DNA from: Pseudomonas sp. TH41
GTDB taxonomy: Bacteria; Pseudomonadota; Gammaproteobacteria; Pseudomonadales; Pseudomonadaceae
Direction of reading: 5' to 3'
NCBI RefSeq assembly: GCF_016650695.1
Contig: NZ_JAEKFH010000004.1
Span: 1-64,000 of the forward strand
DNA: 64,000 nt
Below, piece after piece: positions 17,878 to 27,367 of the stretch (the first letter of the stretch is position 1; the number at the start of each line of letters is the position of its first letter). A program made the translations under genes and the position numbers. Under the pieces are notes generated by a model that ran no database searches, was not told the DNA's origin, and was given only the letters and a program-made list of their open reading frames with translations.

Positions 17878-18340
17878 CCCACGTTTTTTGTACTCTCACG
17901 TCTGAGTGGTTTTCTGACCAATCTCAGCGTCGCGCCCTGCGATAACGCCTTATGGTCGGCACGGCCAGGGGAATCAAGGGCACTTCCTGATCGGTGTCGC
18001 TTGGGACTCTCCAAAATGATGTCGTAACGCTGGCGTCCCTCGCTAATAGGCAGCGTAGGCACCTACTCGCCCGCAAAATCCCGCTTCAAAAGCACGATAA
18101 GTAGCTAGCTATTTGTTGATGAAAGCCTGAAGTATTGATTTGAACTTACAGATTCTTTCGCGTCGCAGCCTGTGCCTAACATCGGCTCCACAGCGAACTC
18201 GCCACGGCATCGCTTAGTGGGACCAGATGACGCAGAGAACTCGCCCAAAAGCCCTCTGTCGTTGCTGACCATTGATCGCTGGCCGGCTGGCGCCGTCGAT
18301 GTGCTTTTGGAGTAGGCCCAGGGATTATTGAGGATCACCG
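17878..18340. other. Intergenic region, promoter side of the isomerase-like gene
   Basis: About 460 bases with no recognisable gene on either strand. Short open frames here give low-complexity, Ser/Gly/Arg-rich products with no motifs. The last bases carry the ribosome site TTGAGGATC for the gene starting at 18341. Confidence 0.5.
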
Positions 18341-19192
18341 ATGAAGCTGGAAATTTTCCGCACGCTGTGGGGTTACACCGCCACCAAGGCCCAGGCGCTC
18401 GAAGAGCTGCTGCAGGCCGGCTTTGATGGCATGGAAGCTCGCCTGCCACTGGACGCCCGTGAACGGGCTGAGTTCGCCGCCTTTCTCCAGGCCAATCGCC
18501 TGGGCTATATCAGCACCGTCTTCACCGCATACGACGTGCTGCCGGACCAGTCGGCGACTCCTGCCGTTCACCTTAATGACCTCGATCAAAAACTTGGCTG
18601 GGCCGCCGAACTCGGCCCACGCTTCGTCAACGTACTGGCGGGCAATGATCGCTGGTCGTTGCCAGAACAAGTGGAGTTCTTCGGCCAGGCGCTGGAACTG
18701 GCGCGCAAACACGGCCAGCTCTGCAGTTTCGAAACCCACCGCTCGCGGTCGCTGTTCAATCCTTGGGTGACCCTGGAATTGATCCGCCAATTGCCCGACC
18801 TGTTGTTTACCAGTGACATCAGCCATTGGGTGGTGACCTGCGAACGCCTGTTGAATGACCCGGCCGATGACCTGAGCGCCTTTGTCGAGCGGGTGCACCA
18901 TATCCAGGCCCGGGTCGGTTATGACCAGGGCCCGCAGGTTCCGCACCCGGCGGCTCCCGAATACGCAAAAGAACTGGCCTTCCATCAGCAGCACTGGGAA
19001 AGCATCTGGCGCTCGCAGCAAGCCCGCGGCTACCAGGTCAGCACCCTGACCCCGGAATTCGGTGCCGACGGCTACCTGCATCATTTGCCCTTCACCAATG
19101 TACCGGTCGCCGACTTGTGGTCATTGAACGTGTGGATGGGCCAGACCGAACGTGAACACTTCAGCCGTTTCAGCCAATCAAGCAACCCTTAG
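18341..19192 (+). CDS. Sugar phosphate isomerase/epimerase-like TIM-barrel protein
   Basis: 283 residues, cytoplasmic. It belongs to the xylose isomerase-like / AP endonuclease 2 superfamily: [32 protein letters not shown], then metal-ligand positions in [12 protein letters not shown] (Glu), [13 protein letters not shown] (Asp, His), VHHIQARVG (His) and [12 protein letters not shown] (Glu). Ribosome site GAGG is 7 bases upstream. A 14-bp gap leads to a 2-oxoglutarate/Fe(II)-type oxygenase and then an amino-acid ABC transporter, so the set likely takes up and processes an amino-acid-like or sugar-acid compound. The specific isomerisation is unknown. Confidence 0.8.
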   Translation: MKLEIFRTLWGYTATKAQALEELLQAGFDGMEARLPLDARERAEFAAFLQANRLGYISTVFTAYDVLPDQSATPAVHLNDLDQKLGWAAELGPRFVNVLAGNDRWSLPEQVEFFGQALELARKHGQLCSFETHRSRSLFNPWVTLELIRQLPDLLFTSDISHWVVTCERLLNDPADDLSAFVERVHHIQARVGYDQGPQVPHPAAPEYAKELAFHQQHWESIWRSQQARGYQVSTLTPEFGADGYLHHLPFTNVPVADLWSLNVWMGQTEREHFSRFSQSSNP

Positions 19193-19206
19193 GGAGCCTT
19201 TGCGTC

Positions 19207-20277
19207 ATGACTGACAATAAAAATAACAGCGTTAGCACTGACACACAGAACGCCAACTTCAACAGCATCCCGGTAGTCAATATCGCCGGTCTGTTCAGCT
19301 TTGAACTGGAACACCGCCTGGCCGTGGCCGAACAATTGGGTCGCGCCGCCAGCGATGTCGGGTTCCTCTATATCACCGATCACGGTATCGACCCGCAACT
19401 GATCAGCAACCTGCGCAAGGCTGCCAAGGACTTTTTCGACCAGTCCTTCGACACCAAGATGCAGCACTACATCGGCACCTCGAAATCCCACAAGGGCTTT
19501 GTACCCGAAGGTGAAGAGGTCTACTCCAAGGGCAAGCCGGACCACAAGGAAGCCTTCGACGTCGGCTTCGAAGTCCCGGCCGATGACCCGCTGGTGCTGG
19601 CCAAAACCCCATTGCTGGGGCCCAACGACTGGCCTCAGTTGCCGGGTTTTAAAGAGTCGGTACGGGCGTACTATGAAGCAATCTTCGCCTTGGGCCGACG
19701 CTTGTTCGGCGGTTTCGCCCTGGCCCTGGGCCTGGAAGAAGACTATTTCGACAGCCTGGTCACCCGTCCACCGTCCAAACTGCGCCTGATCCATTACCCT
19801 TTCGACGGTGCCGCCCATGACGCACCGGGTATTGGCGCCCATACTGATTACGAGTGCTTCACCATCCTCCTGGCCGATAAGCCAGGCCTTGAGGTGATGA
19901 ACGATCTTGGCCAATGGATCGATGCACCACCGATTGCCGATGCCTTTGTGGTCAACATCGGCGACATGCTTGAAGTGATGACGGCAGGCACATTCGTCGC
20001 CACTTCGCACCGGGTACGGAGCGTGAGTGAGGAGCGTTATTCCTTCCCCCTGTTTTACGCCTGCGACTACCACACCCAGATCAAGCCGCTGCCCGCGTTC
20101 GCCCAGGCAGGCAAGGACTACGAAGAAATAGCGATCGGCGAACACATGTATGGCCAGGCGCTGCAGACTTATCAGTATCTGCGCCAGCGGGTGGCAAATG
20201 GGGAAGTTCAACTGCCAGAGAAGGCACGTAAGCCCGCCAGTTTCGGGCACTTGAAAAATCAGGCACAACCGTCCTGA
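19207..20277 (+). CDS. Isopenicillin N synthase-like Fe(II)-dependent oxygenase
   Basis: 356 residues. N-terminal DIOX_N region: [20 protein letters not shown] and [12 protein letters not shown]. The catalytic double-stranded beta-helix has the HxD...H facial triad in [20 protein letters not shown] and [20 protein letters not shown]; the RYS pair is the 2-oxoglutarate/carboxylate contact. Length and motif spacing are normal. Bacterial members of this family hydroxylate or desaturate amino acids, plant hormones or peptide-like compounds; true penicillin synthesis is not implied, as no ACV synthetase gene is here. The gene is 14 bp after the isomerase-like gene and 46 bp before a periplasmic binding protein, forming one operon. 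Confidence 0.85.
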   Translation: MTDNKNNSVSTDTQNANFNSIPVVNIAGLFSFELEHRLAVAEQLGRAASDVGFLYITDHGIDPQLISNLRKAAKDFFDQSFDTKMQHYIGTSKSHKGFVPEGEEVYSKGKPDHKEAFDVGFEVPADDPLVLAKTPLLGPNDWPQLPGFKESVRAYYEAIFALGRRLFGGFALALGLEEDYFDSLVTRPPSKLRLIHYPFDGAAHDAPGIGAHTDYECFTILLADKPGLEVMNDLGQWIDAPPIADAFVVNIGDMLEVMTAGTFVATSHRVRSVSEERYSFPLFYACDYHTQIKPLPAFAQAGKDYEEIAIGEHMYGQALQTYQYLRQRVANGEVQLPEKARKPASFGHLKNQAQPS

Positions 20278-20323
20278 TTGACGTTTTCAGCGACACACTT
20301 ACCTACGCCGGAGTCAGTAAATA

Positions 20324-21118
20324 ATGAAAAACAATAAGAACACACTTTTGTGCATGACCGTATTGGCAGCCGGTATGCTCGGTGCCTCGGTGAGTATGGC
20401 CGCAGCAGGCCCGTTCAAGGTCGGCATGGAGATTACCTATCCTCCTTTCGAGTCCTATGACGCGGACAAAAACGTGGTGGGTTCGGACCCAGAGCTGGCA
20501 ACGATGCTGGCCAAGCACATGAACGCCAAGGTGGAGTTCGTCGACACCAAGTTCCCGAGCCTGATCCTGGGCCTGAACTCCGGCAAATACGACGCGATCA
20601 TTTCCGGCATGTACATCACACCGGAGCGCCAGACTCAGGCCCAAACCATCGCCTATGCCAACACCGGTGCAGCGGTCATGGTGCCCAAGGGCAGCGAGAT
20701 CAATGCGAAAAAACCTGAAGACCTGTGCGGCTTGAAACTGGGCCTGGAACAGGGCACCACCTGGGTCAAGGAATTCAAGAAGCTCTCCGATGACTACTGC
20801 GTGCCGAACAACAAAGGCGCCATCACCGTCAGCGAGTACCCTTCGGCGCCCGAAGTGACCCAGGCCCTGTTGTCCAAGAACATTCAGGCCCAGGTTGAAA
20901 TCGCTGGCGCCGCAAAAATGATCGCGGAAAAGACCAATGGCCGGGTAGTGATCACCACTGAACACCCGATCTATCAGCAAACCCTGGGTATCTTCGTCAA
21001 GAAAGGTAACGACGAAACGTTCCAGGCCGTGCAAAAAGCGTTCGAAGAGAGCAAAAAGAGTGGTGAGTACGCCGCTATTCTTAAGAAGTATGGCTTGGAA
21101 GAACCGACTGCTAACTAA
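20324..21118 (+). CDS. Amino-acid ABC transporter periplasmic binding protein
   Basis: 264 residues with a signal peptide (MLGASVSMAAAGPF cleavage region). The SBP_bac_3 fold is evident: FKVGMEITYPPFESYDADKN, VGSDPELATMLAKHMNAKVE, SLILGLNSGKYDAIISGMYI, ERQTQAQTIAYANTGAAVMV and GLKLGLEQGTTWVKEF. A C-terminal EYAAILKKYGLEEPTAN closes the fold. It captures a polar amino acid or similar compound in the periplasm for the fused permease-ATPase that follows 64 bp downstream. Substrate not predictable. Confidence 0.9.
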   Translation: MKNNKNTLLCMTVLAAGMLGASVSMAAAGPFKVGMEITYPPFESYDADKNVVGSDPELATMLAKHMNAKVEFVDTKFPSLILGLNSGKYDAIISGMYITPERQTQAQTIAYANTGAAVMVPKGSEINAKKPEDLCGLKLGLEQGTTWVKEFKKLSDDYCVPNNKGAITVSEYPSAPEVTQALLSKNIQAQVEIAGAAKMIAEKTNGRVVITTEHPIYQQTLGIFVKKGNDETFQAVQKAFEESKKSGEYAAILKKYGLEEPTAN

Positions 21119-21182
21119 GAACGTGTCCTTGTAGTCTGGTCATCTGCCTCCCCTGCACCGGGGCGGCAGATTGAGGTGCCCT

Positions 21183-22730
21183 ATGCAATTCGATTGGTCG
21201 TATTTCTTCTCCCTGTTCTCCCTGCCGGACTTCTGGAAAGCCTGTGTCACGGTGATCCAGCTCAGTGCCCTGGCCTGGTTCCTCGGAATGCTGCTGGGCT
21301 TTGGCCTGGCCTCGGCCAAGCTGTCCCAGGCGCCGTTACTGCGCATTCCCGCGGCGGTCTACATCTGGTTCTTCCGCAGCATCCCGTTGCTGGTGCTGGT
21401 AGTCTTCGTCTACAACTTGCCCCAACTGTTTCCCGGTAGCGGCCCGATTCTGTCAGACCCCTTCTACTCCGGCTTGCTGGCCCTGGTCGTCACGGAAGCG
21501 GCGTACATGGCGGAAATCCACCGTGGTGGTCTGATCTCCGTGGCCAAAGGTCAAAAGGAAGCCGGGCGCGCGCTGGGTGTCGGCCTGTTCGGCATGCAGC
21601 GTTTGATCGTGATCCCCCAGGCTTTCCGTATCTCGCTGCCTACGTTGATCAATGAATACATCACCGTGGTCAAGCTGACGTCGCTGGTCTCGGTGATCTC
21701 GCTGACCGAAATCCTCACGGTCGGCCAACGCCTCTATGCCACCAACTTCCTGGTCATGGAAACCCTGGCGGCGGTCGGGGTGTACTACGTGCTGATCGTC
21801 ACCGTGTTCGGCTATTTCCTGCAGCGTCTGGAGCGCTACCTGGACCTGAACTTCCGCAAGCCGCACGCACTCGATGACGCCGCCGTGGCCAAGTTCAAGG
21901 CCTGCGCCGAAGCCTTGCCCGACAATGCGCGTAAAGCAGCGGGCAACAACGCGACGCCGATCCTGCAACTGAAGAACATCCAGAAGAGCTATGGCACGCA
22001 CAAAGTGCTGATGGGTATCGACCTGAATGTCGAATACGGCCAGGTGATCTCGATCATTGGCCCATCCGGTTCCGGCAAGACTTCGCTGATCCGCACCGTC
22101 AACGGCCTGGAAAGCATCGATACGGGCGACATTCTGTTGTTCGGTGAGACATTCATCGAAGCGTCGGACAAACCCAACAGTGCCCGTCTGCGCAAAGGCG
22201 TGCGGCACATTGGCATGGTGTTCCAGAACTTCAACCTGTTCCCGCACCGCACCATTCTCGACAACGTCACCCTGGCGCCGCGTTACCACGGCCACCCGGG
22301 CGAGCTGAGCGAACATCGTGCTTATGCGCTGCTGGACAAGGTCGGCCTGCTGGCCCATGCCCACAAGTACCCGCACCAGCTCTCCGGCGGGCAGCAACAG
22401 CGCGTGGCGATCGCTCGTGCCTTGGCCATGGAGCCGGACATTATGCTATTCGATGAACCAACCTCAGCGCTCGACCCAGAGCTGGTCGGCGATGTGCTGA
22501 ACGTCATACGCGACCTTGCAAGTGAAGGCATGACCATGGTGATTGTCACCCACGAAATGGACTTTGCCATGTCGATATCCGACAGGGTTGTGTTCATGGA
22601 GAACGGTAATATCCAACTGGATGCAACACCTGAAACCATACGATGCGAAGCCGAAGGAGAGCGAGTGCGGCGCTTTATGGGAATCGGTGCTCGATCGCCA
22701 AACCTGTCTGCAACGGTGGATCATGCGTGA
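21183..22730 (+). CDS. Fused amino-acid ABC transporter permease and ATPase
   Basis: About 515 residues, twice the usual single-component length. The ATG at 21183 follows GAGGTG; an upstream TTG start is less likely. Residues 1-235 are a HisM/GlnP-type permease ([20 protein letters not shown] region, [23 protein letters not shown] loop, several membrane spans). Residues 260-515 are an ATPase with Walker [12 protein letters not shown]-loop [10 protein letters not shown], signature LSGGQQQR, Walker [14 protein letters not shown] and switch His THEMDF. Permease and ATPase joined in one chain is seen in a minority of polar amino-acid systems, with the linker here around residues 235-260. It partners with the binding protein upstream. 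Confidence 0.9.
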   Translation: MQFDWSYFFSLFSLPDFWKACVTVIQLSALAWFLGMLLGFGLASAKLSQAPLLRIPAAVYIWFFRSIPLLVLVVFVYNLPQLFPGSGPILSDPFYSGLLALVVTEAAYMAEIHRGGLISVAKGQKEAGRALGVGLFGMQRLIVIPQAFRISLPTLINEYITVVKLTSLVSVISLTEILTVGQRLYATNFLVMETLAAVGVYYVLIVTVFGYFLQRLERYLDLNFRKPHALDDAAVAKFKACAEALPDNARKAAGNNATPILQLKNIQKSYGTHKVLMGIDLNVEYGQVISIIGPSGSGKTSLIRTVNGLESIDTGDILLFGETFIEASDKPNSARLRKGVRHIGMVFQNFNLFPHRTILDNVTLAPRYHGHPGELSEHRAYALLDKVGLLAHAHKYPHQLSGGQQQRVAIARALAMEPDIMLFDEPTSALDPELVGDVLNVIRDLASEGMTMVIVTHEMDFAMSISDRVVFMENGNIQLDATPETIRCEAEGERVRRFMGIGARSPNLSATVDHA

Positions 22731-22789
22731 GCAAGGTGCTGCAGTAGGCAACTACTTTCTTTGAGCTTCTTTCTTTCAGGAAAACAGGC

Positions 22790-23578
22790 ATGAATCTTGG
22801 GATAGCAGGACGCTGGGCGCTGGTGTGCGCTGCCAGCAAAGGTCTGGGTAAAGCCTGCGCACAGGCACTCGTCAGCGAAGGCGTGAACGTGGTGATTACC
22901 GCCCGAGGCGAACAGACGCTGAATGAAACAGCCCGTCAGCTCAGAGCGATCAATCCTGAAGTGACGGTCATCGCCGTCGCTGGCGACATCTCGACGCCTG
23001 AAGGTCGTGCGGCAGCCCTCGCGGCCCATGAGCATTTCGATATTTTGATCAACAACGCCGGTGGCCCTCCTCCCGGGGATTTTCGCGAATGGAACCGCGA
23101 CGCCTGGCTCAAGGCGCTGGATGCCAACATGCTCACCCCTATCGAGCTGATCAAGGCAACGGTAGACGGTATGGCGACACGCGGATTTGGCCGAATCATC
23201 AACATCACGTCGAGTGCCGTGAAGTCCCCTATCGAAAGCCTGGGTCTGTCCAATGGCGCGCGCAGTGGTCTGACGGGGTTTATCGCAGGGCTTGCCCGGC
23301 AAGAAAACATCGCCAGTCGCAATGTGACGATCAACAACCTGCAACCGGGCTCATTCGACACCGATCGACTGCGTGACAATCTGGTCGCGGCTGCCGAAGA
23401 GTCAGGGCAAGACAGTGAGGCATTCCTCGCCGAATGCCGTCGCGAAATTCCCGCCAAGCGCTTCGGCTCACCCGAGGAGTTCGGTGCGCTTTGCGCTTTC
23501 GTTTGCAGCAGTCATGCGGGCTACCTGACTGGGCAGAACTTGTTGATTGATGGCGGGGCCGTTCGCTCCAGTCAATAA
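22790..23578 (+). CDS. SDR-family oxidoreductase with non-canonical active site
   Basis: 262 residues, Rossmann fold. NAD(P)-binding opening ALVCAASKGLGKACAQALVS (AxxKGxG in place of TGxxxGIG) and DILINNAGGPPPGDF (NNAG) are present. The usual YxxxK is not found: after INITSSAVKSPIES comes LGLSNGARSGLTGFIAGLAR, with Ser/Arg where Tyr/Lys are expected. C-terminal GYLTGQNLLIDGGAV is normal. This divergent branch is recurrent in bacteria and is often labelled FabG-like, but classical reductase chemistry is doubtful. It starts 59 bp after the ABC fusion gene and is likely in the same operon, converting the imported compound. Confidence 0.8.
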   Translation: MNLGIAGRWALVCAASKGLGKACAQALVSEGVNVVITARGEQTLNETARQLRAINPEVTVIAVAGDISTPEGRAAALAAHEHFDILINNAGGPPPGDFREWNRDAWLKALDANMLTPIELIKATVDGMATRGFGRIINITSSAVKSPIESLGLSNGARSGLTGFIAGLARQENIASRNVTINNLQPGSFDTDRLRDNLVAAAEESGQDSEAFLAECRREIPAKRFGSPEEFGALCAFVCSSHAGYLTGQNLLIDGGAVRSSQ

Positions 23579-23611
23579 AGGCGCCAGGCACAATGGGAGC
23601 GGAAGGCAACG

Positions 23612-23823
23612 CCTAATGCCTGTCGGATAAGAAAATCTCAGGCGAAACACGCTCTTGGTAGCAGCTGGCGAAGCCTGCGTCCGGCTGCCTGTAGGAGCGA
23701 GCTTGCTCGCGAAAGACGTTAACGATAACGCGTTCATGTTGGATAAACGTGCGCTCTCAGGTCTTTCGCGAGCAAGCTCGCTCCTACAGGCAGCCGAACG
23801 CAGGCTTCGCCAGCTGCTACAAA
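23612..23823. repeat. REP-type repeat copy B with a second REPIN nested inside
   Basis: Outer arms GTAGCAGCTGGCGAAGCCTG (23658-23677) and CAGGCTTCGCCAGCTGCTAC (23801-23820) match copies A and C. The left flank CTAATGCCTGTCGGATAAGA.. is the inverse of copy C's right flank. In place of the usual loop sits another inverted pair: TGTAGGAGCGAGCTTGCTCG.. at 23690-23717 and its complement at 23761-23789, a different Pseudomonas REP type. Confidence 0.85.
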
Positions 23824-23908
23824 GCGTGCCGGCCCTGCCTGGCAGCGGTTGTGAACAGGCTAGCGGTGTCCTGGAAGTCGGACAAAACCGGCCAGCATGT
23901 TCAGAGTG

Positions 23909-25399
23909 TTATCGATAGGTGGGGGCTTTGCGAAAGTTTGTCGCTTGCTCAAACGCGTAACCCAGTCTGAAAAGATCGGGCTCATGGTAAGGCAGGACTA
24001 CCAGCTCCATGCCGACTGGCAGGCCGTCGTCACTGAATCCTGCGGGTAGACAAATCGACGGCATCCACGTCTGCGAGGCGATCAGGGTGTTGGTCGGGAA
24101 GCCCAGGACTTCATGTTTGCCTGCTCTTATTTCCTGCTTGCTGGGGGGCAAGACCTGGGTGCAGGGAAACACCAGCGCGTCCAGATTGTGCTTGGCGACG
24201 ATACCGACCACCAGGCGCTGAAACCTGTCGCGCGCCGCCAGTTTCTGGAAGTACTGCGGATCATCTTCTGGATGTTCAGGGGCTTCAAAAATGGCCTCTA
24301 GCAGATCGAGTGAAGGCTCGTAGAGTTTCTGTTCCTTGATCTTTTCCAGCGTTGCGACTGGCATGTTGTCTCGCGAAGCCAAAAACTGATTGATGTCATA
24401 ACGCGAGTGCGACAGATAGAGCGAGGTTGCCAGGATGTGTTCCATCAGATCCGGAATTTCCACGTCGATCAGTTCGGCACCGGCGTCTTTGGCGACATCA
24501 AGTGCGGCTGAGATGACCTTGTTGACACTGGCACACGCCGGGTCGTCATCGGAACCAAACGCGTTACGAATGACGCCCAAACGCGCGCCCTTGAGGCTTG
24601 CTGCGTCGAGGCCATCTACATAACTGCCTTTATGCCCGGCGATCAGCGCGGCAGTGGTGTACTCATCCTTGGGGTCGTAACCGACCATTGCATCCAGCAG
24701 CAGTGCGGCGTCGGTTACCGTGCGAGCCATCGGGCCGGCAGTGTCCTGAAACACTACTAATGGCGACGTGCCGTCGCGGCTGATCAGCCCGGGCGTGACC
24801 CGCACCCCCACCAAATTGCAAAAGCTTGAAGGCAGCCGGATAGAGCCACCTGTGTCCTCACCCACGCCAACCAGTGCAAGGTTTGCCGCCACCGCTGCCG
24901 CAGTGCCACTGCTGGAGCCACCCGGGTCATGTGCCAGTACGTACGGATTTTTTGTCTCCCCGCTCATCGAGCTGAAGCCGAACCAGGAAGTGGCAAAATC
25001 CGGCAGTGCTGTTTTCGCCAGAATGATAGCGCCGCTCGCCTTGAGTTTCTTGATGAGGGTCGCGTCATCCTTGGGCTGATAACCCTCCTGGGCAATAGAG
25101 CCGAAGGTCGTGATCATGTCCTTGGTCTCGATCTGATCTTTGATCACGACTGGCACACCGTGCAACGACCCGGAGAGCTGGCCACTCGTGGCAAACTCGC
25201 GATCCAGACGGTCGGCTTCTTCAAGCGCCTTCGGGTTAACCGTGATAATGGAATTGAGCGCCGGGCCTGATCGGTCGATCGTCTCGATGCGCTCCAGATA
25301 GGCGAGTGTGAGTTCGCGAACGCTTAGCTCACCCGACCTCAACAGCGCCTGCATGGCACTGATGGTTAATTCTTCAATCTTGAACGTTTGAATTTTCAT
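23909..25399 (-). CDS. Amidase (amidase-signature family)
   Basis: 496 residues, cytoplasmic. The Ser-cisSer-Lys triad is clear: Lys in GVPVVIKDQIETKDMITTFG (about residue 90), first Ser in HDPGGSSSGTAAAVAANLA and nucleophile Ser in GVGEDTGGSIRLPSSFCN. C-terminal TWMPSICLPAGFSDDGLPVG is typical. The family cleaves small amides, including urea-derived or peptide-like compounds; without further domains the substrate is open. It follows a PxpA-like gene by 41 bp in the same direction, hinting at ring-opening plus amide hydrolysis. Confidence 0.9.
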   Translation of the reverse strand: MKIQTFKIEELTISAMQALLRSGELSVRELTLAYLERIETIDRSGPALNSIITVNPKALEEADRLDREFATSGQLSGSLHGVPVVIKDQIETKDMITTFGSIAQEGYQPKDDATLIKKLKASGAIILAKTALPDFATSWFGFSSMSGETKNPYVLAHDPGGSSSGTAAAVAANLALVGVGEDTGGSIRLPSSFCNLVGVRVTPGLISRDGTSPLVVFQDTAGPMARTVTDAALLLDAMVGYDPKDEYTTAALIAGHKGSYVDGLDAASLKGARLGVIRNAFGSDDDPACASVNKVISAALDVAKDAGAELIDVEIPDLMEHILATSLYLSHSRYDINQFLASRDNMPVATLEKIKEQKLYEPSLDLLEAIFEAPEHPEDDPQYFQKLAARDRFQRLVVGIVAKHNLDALVFPCTQVLPPSKQEIRAGKHEVLGFPTNTLIASQTWMPSICLPAGFSDDGLPVGMELVVLPYHEPDLFRLGYAFEQATNFRKAPTYR

Positions 25400-25440
25400 G
25401 AATGTTTAGCCTTATTTTTATAGGTGACCGTCAGGGCAAA

Positions 25441-26199
25441 TCAGCGTGGCGCTCGGACCTTGATCCCTGCTTGATCCAGGGCTTCACGGGTGGCCTTCAC
25501 CAGATCCAGGGCACCCGGCGTGTCGCTGTGCAGACAGATGGAATCGAATTCGATGAACAGGTCCTCGCCTTCGACAGTGCGCACCAACCCGGTCTGGCAC
25601 GCCCGCAAGACCTTGGCGGCAACGGCTGCCGGCGCCAGTGTGCGAACGTTGCGGGTGAACACGATGGAGCCACTGAGGTCGTAATCACGGTCGGCATAGA
25701 ACTCGCGAACCACCGGCTGGCCAAGCTCACAGGCAACGCGCCAGATCACCGAATTGGGCATGCAAAACAGCAACAGGTCCGGCTCCACTCGTTGCAGGTT
25801 TTCCACTAGCCGACGTGCGGCCTCTTCATCCCGTGCAAGGTGCATGTAGAGCGCACCGTGAGGTTTGATGTGCTGCAAGGGCACGCCTTGTGCCCGTGCG
25901 ATTTCCCGCAGGGCGCCGAGCTGGTAGAGCATGTCATCCACCAGTTCCTGGGCCGTGGCGTTGATATGCCGACGGCCGAAACCGACCAGATCGCGGAATC
26001 CCGGATGGGCACCGATAGCCACGCCCAACCGTTTGGCCTGCTCGACGGTGCGACGCATGGTGCCAGGGTCGCCGGCGTGAAAGCCGGTGGCGATGTTGGC
26101 TGAGCTGATGAAGCCCATCAGCTCATTATCGACGCCATCGCCAAGGGTCCAGGGGCCGAAACTCTCACCCATGTCCGAATTGAAATCCACTGCCTGCAT
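25441..26199 (-). CDS. LamB/YcsF family protein, 5-oxoprolinase subunit A-like
   Basis: About 252 residues. ATG at 26199 with GGAAG 8 bases upstream; a GTG just before it is less likely. Family hallmarks: [19 protein letters not shown] near the start, [60 protein letters not shown] and [17 protein letters not shown]. PxpA works with PxpB and PxpC to open 5-oxoproline or related lactams with ATP; neither partner is in this window. It may act with the amidase downstream or with partners elsewhere. A LysR regulator is divergent 144 bp away. Confidence 0.88.
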   Translation of the reverse strand: MQAVDFNSDMGESFGPWTLGDGVDNELMGFISSANIATGFHAGDPGTMRRTVEQAKRLGVAIGAHPGFRDLVGFGRRHINATAQELVDDMLYQLGALREIARAQGVPLQHIKPHGALYMHLARDEEAARRLVENLQRVEPDLLLFCMPNSVIWRVACELGQPVVREFYADRDYDLSGSIVFTRNVRTLAPAAVAAKVLRACQTGLVRTVEGEDLFIEFDSICLHSDTPGALDLVKATREALDQAGIKVRAPR

Positions 26200-26268
26200 C
26201 ACTGGTGCTTCCTCTTTCGTGACTTCATGCCTCCACGTTAAGACGGCCCTTACCCCTTGGGAAGATCT

Positions 26269-26302
26269 ATTATCAGATAGACCATCTTCTGATAATCAGA
26301 TA
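26269..26302. promoter_or_regulatory. Probable LysR operator in the pxpA-like/lysR divergent region
   Basis: ATTATCAGA (26269-26277), ten bases, then TCTGATAAT (26288-26296) is a perfect inverted repeat with ATCAGATAAT immediately following; TCTGATAATCAGA is itself palindromic. Spacing and AT-rich symmetry fit a LysR-type T-N11-A recognition site and an overlapping activation site. It is the only strong symmetry between the two divergent genes. Confidence 0.7.
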
Positions 26303-26343
26303 ATGATGGCGGCTTCACAGACCACCCGACTCCAGGAACGTCC

Positions 26344-27261
26344 ATGTCTCTCACGCTGCGCCAAGTGCGCTACTTCGTCGCCACCGCCGAGATCGGCCAG
26401 ATTTCCCAGGCGGCGATTCACCTGAACATCTCCCAGTCGGCGGTGACCACGGCGATCAAGGAACTGGAAGCCATGCTCGGCACGCAGTTGTTTCTGCGCT
26501 CAGCCCAGGGCATGAACCTGACCGACGCCGGACGGCATTTCCTCAATCGCGCGTATGTGATCCAGCGCAGCGTCGATGATGCTCTGAACAGTCCGCTGCC
26601 GGACTACCGCGCCAGTGGCGTGCTGCACCTGGCGGCCAGTTACACGGTCATCGGCTACTTCTTGCCTCACCATCTGCAACGCCTGGAGCATTGGCACCCC
26701 GACGTCACCATCGAAGTGCATGAACAGGAGCGCCAAGCCATTGAAGTCGGCTTGCTGGAGGGCAGTTTCGACATGGCCGTCGTGCTGACAGCCAACCTGA
26801 CCCACCCGGATATCATCTCCGAAACCCTGTTCAACTCTGAACGCCGCCTGTGGTTGCCCAGCCATCATCCGCTGTGCGATCGCGCTACGGTCAGCCTCGC
26901 CGATGTGGCACGGGAACCCTATATCCTGCTCACCGTCGACGAAGCCGAACAAAGCGCCAGACGTTACTGGGAACATGCCGGGCAATCGCCCAACGTTCGC
27001 GTGCGCACCAGCTCGGTGGAAGCCGTGCGCAGCATGGTGGCCAACGGCAGCGGAGTGGCGATCCTTTCGGACCTGGTGCACCGCCCCTGGTCCCTGGAGG
27101 GCAAGCGCATCGAAACCGTGACGCTGAGCGATTCGGTAACGCCCATGAGCGTCGGCCTGGCGTGGCACCGCGAGCGCGCCTTTACCCCGGCGATGCAGGC
27201 CATGCGTGATTACTTCCACGATGCCTTTCTTGCGCCGCAGCAACTGTCGTCACGGCGTTGA
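26344..27261 (+). CDS. LysR-family transcriptional regulator
   Basis: 305 residues. N-terminal winged helix-turn-helix: MSLTLRQVRYFVATAEIGQI, SQAAIHLNISQSAVTTAIKE and LEAMLGTQLFLRSAQGMNLT. The effector domain includes VLHLAASYTVIGYFLPHHLQ and EVGLLEGSFDMAVVLTANL. It is divergent from the PxpA-like and amidase genes and probably controls them through the palindrome at 26269-26302. The inducer is likely the substrate of that pair; this is inferred from position. Confidence 0.9.
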   Translation: MSLTLRQVRYFVATAEIGQISQAAIHLNISQSAVTTAIKELEAMLGTQLFLRSAQGMNLTDAGRHFLNRAYVIQRSVDDALNSPLPDYRASGVLHLAASYTVIGYFLPHHLQRLEHWHPDVTIEVHEQERQAIEVGLLEGSFDMAVVLTANLTHPDIISETLFNSERRLWLPSHHPLCDRATVSLADVAREPYILLTVDEAEQSARRYWEHAGQSPNVRVRTSSVEAVRSMVANGSGVAILSDLVHRPWSLEGKRIETVTLSDSVTPMSVGLAWHRERAFTPAMQAMRDYFHDAFLAPQQLSSRR

Positions 27262-27367
27262 TGGATCAGATACGAAAACTGCCCACGCTGACCTGTACAC
27301 GATCTGGGGCAACTCCAATCCGAAAGTCTCGAAGTCCAAATAAGGGTGACAAAAGAAGGTGAGCAGG

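Noticed and set aside
18105..18449. Leftward frame of 114 codons overlapping the isomerase-like start
   Set aside because: Low-complexity translation and overlap with a convincing gene.
18335..20268. Long antisense frames opposite the isomerase-like and oxygenase genes
   Set aside because: Shadows of well supported genes with no motif content.
19207..20277. Beta-lactam biosynthesis from the isopenicillin N synthase-like gene
   Set aside because: No ACV synthetase or other pathway genes nearby; the family is broad.
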